A stretch of DNA of 64,000 bases, from the NCBI RefSeq assembly GCF_037975245.1, contig NC_092576.1, positions 44,261,111-44,325,110 of the forward strand. The letters run 5' to 3'. Both the position numbers and the translations under genes were made by a program. Below are positions 48,501 through 60,499 of the stretch, in pieces. This stretch comes from Apostichopus japonicus. Its lineage: Eukaryota > Echinodermata > Holothuroidea > Aspidochirotida > Stichopodidae. Each line of letters begins with the position of its first letter. Within the stretch, counting starts at the first letter, position 1. The notes beneath the pieces were generated by a model, which saw only the letters and a program-made list of their open reading frames with translations, did no database searches and was not told the origin of the DNA.

Positions 48501-49310
48501 TTTAAATGTGGCTCTTAGGGCAAAAAAAATAAAGTTAGACAAGAAGTATATGAGTACAGTAATGTGAATAATAAAACATAACAAATTACTTGTTGAACAC
48601 GTTATAATATAGCCTATATGAACATGTAAGATATCGAATCTTGGTTTGGAAGTCTTTGTAGTATTTGGAGTTATTAACAGTTTACAAACCTAAAGGATGG
48701 AGAAGGAATCCACTAGACATCCCATCCACTTCTCCGAAAAAGAAAAACACGCTAGCAATAAATTTAGATTATGTATGCTACATGTGGTCCAACCAGCCGA
48801 AAAGGTAGGTACTTTATCTTAAATAATAGTGGACGAGTTTCTCATAATTACTCATTGTTTCAAACATGTGCTTCTCTGTTTTTGTTAACATTTCATCGAG
48901 CTAAGTTCAAGCGACACAAAAAAAATACATTTGTAAGATGTTTCTTCAACTTGGTAATCAATGACGTCACCATACTATTTCAGTTTGCTGCGAAAATGAT
49001 ATCTCTGTCTCCCTCTGTAATATAAAAGTAAAATGATATATATTAGGTACTCTTGTTATTATAATAAATGGATAAAGCAACTACATATTAGTAGAACAAT
49101 GCGTAAGTAATACCTACACAACCCCCTCCCAACCCCCCGCAAAAAAATGTGCCATGAATTGCACAATAACATTCTTCTAAACTTCAACGAAGGAATTAAT
49201 TTCTCTCTGTAAGTATACTTAACACTCTTAATATTGGTTTTATGCAAAGGAAATAATTTGTTACAAAAGACGAATTTGTAGGAAACATATATATAACAAG
49301 ATAATGCTTT
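45511..49310. other. No supported gene
   Basis: AT-rich. Contains G-runs at about 47992-48008 and three perfect TGACGTCA sites (47130, 48467, 48962). Several short exon-like stretches with GT/AG edges were seen (for example 47747-47775 minus), but none joins in frame to another. Confidence 0.45.
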
Positions 49311-49553
49311 TTAACATGTTTGTGTTAGAAAACAGTACCGTGACACGCTGACCGTAACATCCCTTCTGTCTCTTAATTTATGAATCTGTATTTCATTTCT
49401 CCCCTTTTTCCGATCCCACCTCACTTTATTTAAAAATTCCATTTTTACGTCCCTAATTAGGTCAGAGATGCCAAAGAGCTGACGAGCCATGAAACTGCTC
49501 AGATTTAACTCTCTTCTTTCCACTGATTCTATTATTTTCTGTGTGCCATCCAA
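49311..49553 (-). CDS. Unrecognised charged ORF, protein-like composition
   Basis: Eighty codons on the minus strand starting MDGTQKIIESVERRELNLSS, rich in Lys, Arg, Glu and Asp with amphipathic helix character (ISDLIRDVKMEFLNKVRWDR, then KLRDRRDVTV). Such composition is unusual for random AT-rich DNA, which favours Leu/Phe/Lys/Asn. No convincing splice acceptor precedes it; GTAAAA and GTGAGG within it are possible donors. The family is not recognised. Confidence 0.25.
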   Translation of the reverse strand: MDGTQKIIESVERRELNLSSFMARQLFGISDLIRDVKMEFLNKVRWDRKKGRNEIQIHKLRDRRDVTVSVSRYCFLTQTC

Positions 49554-50142
49554 TATAGTGACGTCACCATATCGCTAATATTCGTTTCCTAATAAACTTT
49601 CAAATGTTTACCGACAGTTTTGTCCCGGTAAGTATTAACGAAGGACTCACGATAATTTCTAATTTTTTCCCCTTAAAATTATTAATCTAATGAGGTAAGG
49701 TGGAATTATACTAACCATTTTAATAACCGTTTTAGTGATAACACACATGTTAGCAGATAAAGACATGTATCGCTTTCAAGATATGGCCTTCTTACGCCTC
49801 ATCAGCGGAACAGATTGTTGTGTATCCGACATTATTGCAATAACGAACATGTACTTTTGTTTCTTTCTAATGGTAGGAACTTTTCACTCATTGTTATGTA
49901 TTTAATCAGCCTGGTAAACACAAACTCTATTAAAATCAATTGCAGTTTAAGCAGATGAAATTGGTGACAATATAAAATTAGAAAATCACAGATATAGGAT
50001 AAAAAAAAAAATTTGATGATGGATAATTTGTTTAATATATTAAGATTTTACAATTAAAAGTAGCAAACACAATCTACTCTCAACAAATACAATTGTAAAT
50101 ACTAAGGTACAAAGTATTCAATTGTATTGACCATACACTTAC

Positions 50143-50186
50143 TTGATCCTTGCAAGGCTTTCCTGGTAACTCTCTGGATCGAATCC
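50143..50186 (-). CDS. Candidate 44-nt microexon
   Basis: Minus strand: a textbook acceptor (ctttccctcttgtttag), 44 nt, a textbook donor (AA|GTAAGTG). All three frames are open; in phase 0 it reads GFDPESYQESLARI, in phase 2 it reads DSIQRVTRKALQGS. The quality of both splice sites is the main evidence. It can be joined in frame to the candidate at 53879-53914. The protein is not recognised. Confidence 0.45.
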
Positions 50187-51897
50187 CTAAACAAGAGGGA
50201 AAGTATTAGTAATGAATATGTATACGATAACACAGAAACAAAGACAATGCAGTATATTTAAATGTAAATATTCATCATATGCAGCCATATTAATAATGTT
50301 TTCTCAAAGGTTATTGATTTAAGTTAAACCAAACTTATTTTCACTTCATTTTGAAATTCCTTTTGCATGTTTTCAAATGTCTTGACATTTTTTGTCCTAA
50401 TTATTATTATTTCAGTTATCATTTTAGGGATTTCTAACGAGTATATTCTGCGAATATTTTAGTTCTGAACACGTAATACACATTACGGATAAATCCATGA
50501 AACCATGGTTACAAATGCTGTGGTCGCTTTGATTCCGTGCTTGAAAGGACTAATTTGCGAAGGTTGGATTCGAAACAAAAACGTTCTACCGTTTGCTTGA
50601 AACATTGAAAATAAGTATATAGGTAACAACAATGGGTCGTATATGTCAACATATATTGACTCATAGCACAAGGATATTATCCTCTCCCAATCTATAAAAG
50701 TGATTTCTGTGTAAAATAGGATTACTGTACAAGGTTCACTTCACACCCATCCTCTTCCTGCCGGTAACCATCAAATGAACACATCCAGGGGATTCCCCCT
50801 TGATATCACGATGACTGAATCAATGCAACCCAATGTACTATTACATTGGTGCGATGCAGGGACATGTTCCGTCCTTTTTATAACATGATTCCGTCAACCT
50901 GAGTAGCCATTTCAATTGAGCTGCAGGGTTTATTCTATATTCTGGTCACTCGTCTCTCAATATGTGTTTTTCTTAAGAAATAAGGTGGAGGGGGAGGGTG
51001 GGGCGGACTGAGACCAATGTTAAGTGGTGCTTAAAGCGCTGCCCTGTAAATACCACCCCCCCCCCCACGGTCAATAGTCTGCTTAATACGGATGGTCAGT
51101 GGTCTGGTTGGATCCGTAGACATATTGCTTAAGTCCTTAAAACTTCTGCAATTAAGATTTAAAAGTTTTCTTATGGCGTCCCCGGGGCCCCAATGCGAAA
51201 AAATACATAACTATACTGATTTAACAACAATGTTCCGAACAATTATTCGCGATCATTCCGCAGCATCCGGGCTTCTGTGGTTACCATAGTACTAACGCCT
51301 GAGGAAACTGTCAGTATGTAGGTACTAGGCCCATAGTCACAGTAATTCTTGACCTCGTATTGTTTTTTTGAGATAGATGGGAGAGATATTGAGTAATTAA
51401 GAGACATATATATTTCAATTTTTCAGGCCTTTTGTTAAACCAGGATTTGTTTGGACAAAGAAGACCCTCAAAACCCTGTCAAACAAGAAATTCAGATTAC
51501 ATTCTTAGAAGTTTCTTACTATATTGGTAGTTTCTCTGTACAGTATTAGTAAACCGATTCTTAATTCAAACGTGTTTGACCGTTTAATGTTCGACATCCA
51601 AGGGCAATTTGCTTCATTTATCCATTAACATGAATATAGCTATAGATTTATGTAATTAATATTGTTCATGCATCTCAATGGTTACACATTACAGTTATGT
51701 CCGAGATGTCTACAGACATAACATATCAAGATGTATTACAACTATTAAACTATGAGTGACTACTAAATCTACGGCGAAAAAAGTTAGTGGAGAGGGATGG
51801 GGTGGGGTTAATTTACATCTTCATCCAAATTGGGTAACATTTTCTAGTTTTAAACAATTTAGTCTGACGAGTCCTTCCTCCCTCCGTCTTAACACAG
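50187..51897. other. No gene seen; C-run at 51056-51066
   Basis: AT-rich except for a GC-richer patch around 50980-51210 that includes a C11 run. It may be the intron between two minus-strand microexon candidates. Confidence 0.45.
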
Positions 51898-51971
51898 TAA
51901 ACTCAAAGCCACAAGTTTTCTGCCTTTAAGGAGAAATACTTCATCACATCGACTTATCCGACACCTGCATG
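51898..51971 (+). CDS. Candidate 74-nt internal exon
   Basis: Plus strand: a long pyrimidine tract (cttcctccctccgtcttaacacag), 74 nt, then a good donor (GCATG|GTGAGTAC). Only one frame is open (KLKATSFLPLRRNTSSHR..). It could also be a non-coding leader exon. No partner exon was found. Confidence 0.3.
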
Positions 51972-53878
51972 GTGAGTACACACCCAACTTCCATTAGTAC
52001 AATTACGTATATACAATGATGTATGTAGCATTAATACGCCCTAGCTGCATGTGTAGGCTACAATGATATTTTAGAACGGGCCCTATAGGAAGAAAGATAA
52101 AACGTGCTATGAAATCAGCTTTATGTTAATTCTGAACAAACTTTGACATCATTAATAAACGCTCGTAAGAACATCATTTGTTAGCTGGATTAATCAGTTT
52201 TCCAATACATATTATGTAAACAAAAGAAGGAACGAGATGTTAAAGATTACTGTTTTCATGGAATATTCCAAAATAAAATTTAAGGTAGACGGGAAAACAA
52301 TGATGGTTTATTTTAATTCCTTGCTACGTCATTTTGACTAACATTAGAAAGAGTCGGTATACTATTCAGAAATTGGCTTTCATATTGAAGGAAACAGACT
52401 AAAAACCATCGTAAAAACCAATATCTCTAGCAGGCTGTGATAAAAGAAATCAATTAATTGAGATAGGAACCAGCGTATATCTTCTCGCAATCTTACTTGA
52501 GGCTTTTTGAACTGCCAACAATTTAAATAATATATCGCTCAATGAAATCTGTGTGGTTTTTTTTAAACTTCATGTTGGCAGAGAGCCAACTCTCATACAC
52601 GCACGCAGGTTCATCTCTATTTACCTTAGTTCGTTGTTGTTGTCATGTCATTTATATCAAGGGACCCAAATTAGATTTTGGAATTGCACCCCTTCTCCAT
52701 TTAATCCACTCTGTAAGGGATTACGGGATAACGTCATCAATCATACACTAAAGCATCAATTGATAAGTTTGTTTATAGTTCCTTATATCCAATATAACAA
52801 CAGTTTGCTCCGAGTAATTATGCCACAGTGGACGCTTGCTTTTCACAATTAATATTAATGATGCTATAACCAATACCCTAACCCTAACTACCCAGTAAAT
52901 CATCAAGTTCCTAGACTCACTCACATTTACCAATAAAGCGGACCAGTTTATCTCTTCAATTTCAATAGTTAATATGTTCCTGTTTGACGGGTATGTGATG
53001 ATGCTTACATGCAAACTGTATTGCATCGTTTACCGAATTTCTGCGAGAAGCTTAGCCTTACTTTAATCATCTCCAACTCCTCCCCGACCACAGAGAATGA
53101 TTATAATGATTTTATATTATCAAAGAATACCAGCATAGATATTTATATGGCGATTTGAGTGTAGGCTTCTAGAGATAGCCCTTTGTTAGTCGAGAAAATT
53201 GTTACACTACGGTAACACTGTTGAATCTTCATCTGATATTTTAATTTTTTTAATATATTATGTTTTTCATATGTGTAAATAAAGGTACCTTTTGTTTAAC
53301 TGATCCTTTAACAGTCAATAACATGTGCAAAATCGTTTCGCGAAGAAATTAATTACCAAAGGACTTACTATAAGAAATTTAAAAATAGCTTCTTTCATAC
53401 TTTTTGAACTAGTAACGAATAACGATCTGAACTTCTAAAATAAAATAGTCATTTAGCATATGTCGGGGTGGGTGAGCGGGGGGGGGGGGGGGGGTAGGAG
53501 GAACACCTGAAATATTTAAAAGTTAATATTCTAATAATGTGTCAGACTTTTATGACACATAAGATCGAACTAAATCTTGTAGTATTTAAAAGTCTATATG
53601 TTTCTGTGCAGCATTTCTTTGACTATATGTATGGAAGGAAGATTATTTAGGCCGCATCTAATCTTGACATTGAGAACAGTGATATCATCATTACGAGATA
53701 TAAACTTGTAACTGACGTCACTATTCGATACACGTCATTTATAAATCTTTCCTCCCTGATGAAACACAAATCATAATATATACTCTTTTGTCTTATTTCC
53801 TTTGTTCCACAGTAATTAACACCTCCTTGTCTGTTCATAAATTACCGTTACTAATTAACAGGAATATGTCTCTCTTAC
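51972..53878. other. No supported gene; G17 run at 53478-53494
   Basis: Contains two CCCTAA units at about 52876-52887, too few to be an interstitial telomere, a 17-base G-run and a TGACGTCA at 53713-53720. Confidence 0.45.
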
Positions 53879-53914
53879 CTCTTCTCCTGGAAGATTGCCA
53901 TGTCCGTCACAGGT
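53879..53914 (-). CDS. Candidate 36-nt microexon
   Basis: Minus strand: strong acceptor (atttctcttcctttcag), 36 nt, strong donor (GAAGAG|GTAAGAGAG). Two frames are open: TCDGHGNLPGEE (phase 0) or PVTDMAIFQEKR (phase 1). Either can run into the candidate exon at 50143-50186 across a 3.7-kb intron. The protein is not recognised. Confidence 0.4.
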
Positions 53915-54195
53915 CTGAAAGGAAGAGAAATATTATTTTCATGACATTTGGATGTATTGCAGGAAAATATAATAAGCTAAAGACGAAGCAAAACATATAT
54001 GTTAGAAAGATATATCTTAACAAATATGGCAGTAAACTATTCCTGGCATGTAAACGCACATCTACATTGAACACACTAAAGTCAGTATAGGAGACAGACT
54101 CGTCACTGTAAGATGCTCGGACGTAATAACATAAATACAAACATCGGCTTTATAGGGAAGACAAATTAGTCTTAAACTCGTCATTAAACATATAA

Positions 54196-54243
54196 TGACG
54201 TCATCAGACACTGAGTGACGTCATTAAATACTTAGTGACGTCA
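54196..54243. promoter_or_regulatory. Three perfect CRE palindromes at 20-bp spacing
   Basis: TGACGTCA at 54196, 54216 and 54236, each the consensus site for CREB/ATF bZIP dimers, inside a 20-bp minisatellite (TGACGTCA + T/A-rich linker ending CTTAG/CTGAG). The 20-bp period is close to two helical turns, so all three face the same side of the DNA. Confidence 0.6.
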
Positions 54244-54249
54244 TAATGA

Positions 54250-56607
54250 TGACTTCTCACTGAGATGATGAGATGGATACCATGGAAACCTGCAGAGAAG
54301 ATGACGAGTAAGGAAAGGAGGGCAGTATTCAAAGATAGAACTTAGAACATCATCGGTGGATAGAAAAAAAAAGCTTGATTAGCCTACAAAGCAGCATAGT
54401 TCCCACCCCCCCCCCCCACCATGGTCTTAGATGGTCTGCCTCTATGGTTTTGTTAGTCTAGTAACGATATCCATGAAAATCTGTCTGATGAAAACATACA
54501 ATAAAAGACACAGGGGGAGAATTGAATGTAGTATAGTGTAGATCTGTTAACATTTAAACATTTCATGAAATATAAAAATAAAAAACATAGATTTTCTTGT
54601 TTCTAAATTTACCCTGTCCATGTATCTTTCATTGGAAGTATGTACATTCTCACAAAATCAGTTTTCAATAGTTGACTCTTTTTGTTCAACGTAAGGCAGA
54701 GATAATTTAGATCAGGAAGCGACGGTCTGTAAATTTAGGAATAATTAGATTGGGTTTATGTAACCTATACGCCCTGTTTGTCTATTAGACTAGTATAGGC
54801 AGATACCATGTGAGCTCGTCATTGCTTTGTCGTCTATATACTGAATAGGCTAGGACTTGGTATGGGTTGCTCATATACTCTATAGTACTCTGTTAATACT
54901 CAAGAGTACCATCCTCGAACCCAGGAACGTAGTTGAAGCCTGATGATTGGGGCGTGTAGTGGCTGAAATTCCAACTGGATGGGTTTTGGAGCCCGAAAAT
55001 TCCAACTGCTGCCTTGACTTGATTTTATCTTGTTATCTAAACAATTTACTGAAAAATGTCAACTTATGGGGAAAAGTTTTTCTTATGTTGATGGCACTTT
55101 TAAGCTTCCGTGGATTAGCATTGAGCGTTTTAATGTATTCCATAGAGACATTATGCCTGTACATCCTAACTTGAAGCTAGCGAACAGGGTCAACCCACTC
55201 AATGGCAAAATTAGTACATAAATAAACCGAATTGAAGCTAGCGAACATTGTACAGTATTCCGACTGTCTATTAGGCATTTTCATACGAAGTTTTGTACGG
55301 TGGAGTATAAGGATCGCGAGATACAATTTCTCAAAGTGGCAAGGAAAACGTGATAAATATGACTGATTAAAGGTCAACTCTGACCGAAATTTTTAGGTCT
55401 TTAACAATTACAAGAATATTTGGAAAGGCCTAGGTAATTTAGAGTGCGACAGGCGGAAATTCCGACTGCCGCACTCAAATTTTCCAACTATCGTCAGTTT
55501 TACCAAAATAAGGGGGGGGTGAGACACCCCACACCCCCTCTTGGGACGTCCCAAGTGGTCTCGGACTCGTCTCGGAATCATGAAACATTGGACTCAACTA
55601 CATCAGATTGTTTCTTATACTATAACATACAGACATATTGAATGGTTCTGATGGAAAGAGTACTAATAACAATATGAACCATGTGAGGATACAAGGCCCG
55701 GATGTTGCATTATATTATCATCACCGCTTGAGGATAATGTGAATTACAATAGTTAATTTGCCGGATAGTATTTTTGGTTTTAAATCAACGACATTACACA
55801 TGAACACCCTACCTCTCTGGCCCAGGCTCCGTTGTGATCTTGTTTCATACACATAAATAATTATTCAAAAGACGAAAGAAATAATGCAATTATTTTACAA
55901 CCAATATTAGTTCAGGTTCACCAATGCCTCTCTTCTTGTGTCATAATGTGCTACTTATTTATAGTATTGTATATACAGAGGGTGGTAAGAAAAGGCGTTT
56001 CTTGAAAGTTATAAAAAATCTTAAACTTAACCTTTAAGATGACCTTCTACTATTTCTTTAAGTTTCATATATAAGCCTGGTTGGACCAACATATTTATGT
56101 CAGTCACGTATATATACACATTAATATAAATAAATAATATAATATAATCAATAGGGATCCCTTATATCCCAAGACAACTCAAACTACTAGAACCGGGTAT
56201 TGTTTACTAACTGTTGTATTGCTGCGTGCAGTGACGTCAGACGTTACAATTCTAGAGATGAAATGTATGCATCGATATTTTCATTAATAACACATTTTAT
56301 TACTGAGACGGTGTGGAAGAGAGACACTGGAAGCACGATAGATTCATTTTGTTTGATATGTTTTATCCGTCTGAATATTCTCTATTGTAAACTTGAGAAT
56401 TTTACTTTGATTCAGAACGCAATTACTTCGATAAGGAGGACACATAGGGGGTTACATGCAGAGAAAGAAGAACAATAATAATTAAGATATAGGACGAATG
56501 TTCGGGAGTACGAGCGTGGAAGGAAGACTTCAATTTATTGTTCCATGCAACCTCCTTTTTTTACCATACCTCGTCACAAGTGTTTCTAACGTATACGCTG
56601 TATTGTA

Positions 56608-56609
<2 letters not shown>
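54250..56609. other. No supported gene; possible mobile-element fragments
   Basis: A C12 run lies at 54406-54417. GAAATTCC(A/G)ACTG occurs in similar surroundings near 54963 and 55457, and TTGAAGCTAGCGAAC near 55171 and 55231. The GC-richer block 55441-55620 looks like a dispersed repeat, but no termini were identified. Confidence 0.4.

Positions 56610-56698
<89 letters not shown>
56610..56698. repeat. (TA)n microsatellite, ~89 bp
   Basis: Pure TA run. The open frames running through it on both strands are artefacts, although the plus-strand continuation ([19 protein letters not shown].., 56700-56851) has some protein-like character. Confidence 0.95.
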
Positions 56699-56699
<1 letters not shown>

Positions 56700-56700
<1 letters not shown>

Positions 56701-57510
56701 TCCTGCACAAAAACGTCCTCGTAGTTGGACAATTGAACATTTCTTTAAAAATGTAAATAAGGTTACTACAGTATGGAGACCTTGCCGCTCTGCTCCCATT
56801 AGGATCTCTAAGGATATTTTTTCCATCTTTGATAAGTTAATTAAAAGATAGCAAATCAAACCAAAGAAATCTATGCTATGTATGTGATAATTAGGTCATG
56901 CATATTTACGATTGATTGTCTTTAATTGGGTTCAAGTTTAATGAATATGAATAATAACCTAAAGTGCGACGTGTTATTACATGAATTAACACTTCATTAA
57001 TGTGTACACTTCTAACTAAACATTTACGGTTTGATAAGGTTCCGTTTCATGTTAAATGAATAATAAAATACAACAAAGAAGATGTCTGCTTTAGGAACAC
57101 ATAAATATGGTTCAATATCAGATGAAAGGGCGTTGAAAGAGAGAAGGAATATGGACAGTTGATAGTAAAATATGGAAAGTAGTTTTCTACCCCTAAAAGA
57201 AAGTTGAACAAAAGGAACCCAGAATGATGAAATAATGATGTAAAATTCGTAATATCTTCACAGGGGTTCCTAACGTTTAATGTTAGCCTGACAGGAAGTA
57301 GACACTTGACAATATGTAACACTGCGCCCATTTCAAGAGTGTCGGGTAAAATGAAGATCACATCTTAGATTAACGCTCTGTCATACCGTGACCTGTATCA
57401 CCTACTAATGTCACATAGCTCACTGATCTGAAACGGTTTAAACAAATATCATAAAAAAGTCAACTGAATCTTTTATGTCAATATTTTAAAGTTAGAAAGT
57501 CACCAAGACT
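56700..57510. other. No supported gene
   Basis: A 104-codon minus ORF (57047-57361) contains NPCEDITNF and an internal acceptor-like tract, but has no family or donor. Confidence 0.4.
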
Positions 57511-57822
57511 AGTTAAGTCTCTATAGCTATGCATACTGTAACATTTTCATCCATGTATTCAAACATGTCTTCCGTAGCGACTGCAGCAGAATACCTACAG
57601 CGATATAGACTATATGAGCATGTGCTCTGTCTTTTATACCAGACAATCGTATCTGTAAATCAGCTAGTTAAGTCTCTATAGCTATGCATACTCTAACACT
57701 TTCATCCATGTATTCAAACACATCTTCCGTAGCGACTGCAACAGAATACCTACAGCGAGATACTATATGACTCTGCGCTCTGTCTGTTATACCAGATAAC
57801 CGTATATATATCTAAATCAGCT
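57511..57822. repeat. Tandem duplication, 155-bp period
   Basis: AGTTAAGTCTCTATAGCTATGC begins at 57511 and 57666. Both copies continue TTTCATCCATGTATTCAAACA, TCTTCCGTAGCGACTGCA and ACAGAATACCTACAGCGA to TATACCAGA.AA with only a few differences, so the duplication is recent. Confidence 0.95.
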
Positions 57823-60499
57823 TAGTCGGTATTTCAGACAAATCCCACTTATGACATCATTAAAGGTGATGTTTTAGTTATAGCATTGATGATATCATTT
57901 TAATCGAGAAGGATAATTCGATCATCTATAACGGTGTATCAAAAACGATAAAATCAGATTAAGACATTCTCAAAATTAGAACCTACAACATACAGCTCTC
58001 TCGTTAACTAATTATTCCTTTGAGCGTTTTGTTGGACAATTCCTATTGTTTTTTTTTTATATATTGAAGACATGAAATATTCGTATGGAACACTGTATCC
58101 TGCACGTGAGGGTATTTTAAATGAAGCTAATAGAAATGTACACAATCCTAATATCTTGCCCAAAAAAAAAAAAAAAAAATGGAATAAAGCCATTCAGAAT
58201 TATTTCCATTGCTTTTTGTAACGTTTATTAAAAGAAAAGCACTTGAACCTTTTTATGGAATATGTTTAGTAACATAAGTTTTCAAATATTTATCAACTTG
58301 TTACTTTCTTATCTTTACGTTCATATCGATGTACATGTTTGTATATTTCTTAGTCTTTGGTTCTTATGTTTATAGATATTGCATATTTATGATAACGGAT
58401 ATGAAATGAACAATATATGCGGATTTTGTAAGATTCGAGTAAGATATTAATACGGCAGCTTCAAGTATACATACAATTTGTTCAACAGTATATCAATATC
58501 ATAGAAGGAACTATGAATCTGACCGCTTGTAATTAGTCTCAGCAGGCGATGATAATAGAAACAACGTCAGCCCGAATTATTATATGTATAAGAAGGTGAA
58601 GATATTAGGTACATATGTGATGTAATATGTAATATAGGTCTGAATTAAATTACGAGGCTGGTTAAAAAGCAGCCAGGTTCCTCATGAGTTTAGGCATCTA
58701 TCCAAGTTATAATAATTCATCAAACTGATGAAACGATTCAGAACTATTTGATGATGATTAAGTTGATAGTACTGTAAGCAAAACCAGTTATGTTATTGCT
58801 ACATTCGTTAAGTTAATAATGTTTTCCAGCCATTGCTGTAAAATGATCATCTAGTTTCGCTATATGAGAGTCTAGTGTACATATAAGATGCTTTCAAAAA
58901 AAATCAGAAAGCAACATACAGCAAAGGCTTAGAAGTTTATTCCGTGACGCAGTATCTTTAAAAACAAAAATCAGATTCATGTGCGGGATATTTTTAACAT
59001 TGTGTTCGTATACAGAACCACAAAATAAGTGTCTAGTTCTTTGGTTACCATGGTATCTAGACATCAAAACTAAACAGTTGGATAGTTGCCCCCGCATACT
59101 GACTGGTATTAAGGTATGTTGTGTAACTGTGCGTGGAAAGTGATTTAATCACAGCCCCACCAAATCATCGGTTATGATGTACCACACAGAGCGAATCTAG
59201 TGCCACTTACATAATATATTACCAATATCTTCTTCTATAGTTTATTCCAAATAGTGAATATGTGAGTTTCACGAATTTCAAAATAATCTTCAATTTTCCT
59301 TTCTTTATATCAATTAATGTATCACTTCTTCCTTCATTTATAACAATCACCACATTGTCCAGCATTAGCACTCTGGAAAACAGTGAGTCTGATGTTTACA
59401 ATCAATTACGTTTATCATGCACTCCACACAAATGATAGGCAATATAAACCAGTGTCTATTGGGATTATACAACCATAAAAGTACAACACTATTGAATCGC
59501 CCTGCTTCGCCTCAGTCACCACTTCATCCTCATTTCTCAAACTCTACGTAATTAATTTCCTATTTACAATAGTGTACTTGAAACCGTCGCAAAAATATGT
59601 ACTTCGATAAATAAATGTTTAAACAGTAGAGATCCTTAAATCCATTGAATCTACTAAAGAGAACAGTGTTAATTTATTACCAAAATTTTTAATTAAGTTG
59701 TACGTAAGTCATGTTTACACTTATCTGGATAAATAATAACTTAAACTATAGTTATCATTCAAATCTCTGGAAACTATTAGAGAGAACAGAGTTAATAATT
59801 GAGTAAGATTGAACTTAAAGAGTAACAAAAATGGACTTTCAAAACAGCTGTACTTTGTGCTGTTTTTACTACAAGCTGTTGGTGGCAAACTTGACCGTTA
59901 ACGGAGAGAAAAGAAACATAATGTTACGTCAGTCCACCAAAATCCCACCAGGGATGATTAAAGTAACTTTTTTCAAAAAAAAAATATCCGTGACACTAAA
60001 TTTGTGGTACACAGATTGTCTAAATCTGGCTAAACGACAAATAATACACTACTCAGGAGGAGTCACGTGATTGTAGCAACGAATCTAGATCTCTTAGCTT
60101 GTTGCAGGGTATCCAATATTTCTGCAAATATTACATGGCTTGGTCAAATTTTACGACCTATTACGTTATAGGCATTTTTATTTTCAGTTTCATGAATACG
60201 TTAACCCAGTGACTAAATTCTCACCTTTATTTGTCGTCAATCATAACCTAATTTATTATTTAGTTATAATAAGTTTGGGGTCAAAATCACCCACAAATAT
60301 GTCCCTGTAAAAGGCTGCTAAACTTCCCACATCCCAATCCTGTACTTTTGACCTAACTCGCTCAAACAACACAATAAATTGTAACAGTTAATTTGTTCAA
60401 TAATTACTGAAATGAAGACAAATTATTTAAAGCTACTATCATGCAGTATTGAAATGATGCCTGTAAGGCCCCGTGAAAATGAACAAATCCACGAGGAAA
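57823..60499. other. No gene seen
   Basis: AT-rich, with an A17-18 run near 58164-58180. No splice-supported ORF. Confidence 0.5.

Noticed and set aside
52876-52887. Interstitial telomere repeat
   Set aside because: Only two CCCTAA units; expected by chance.
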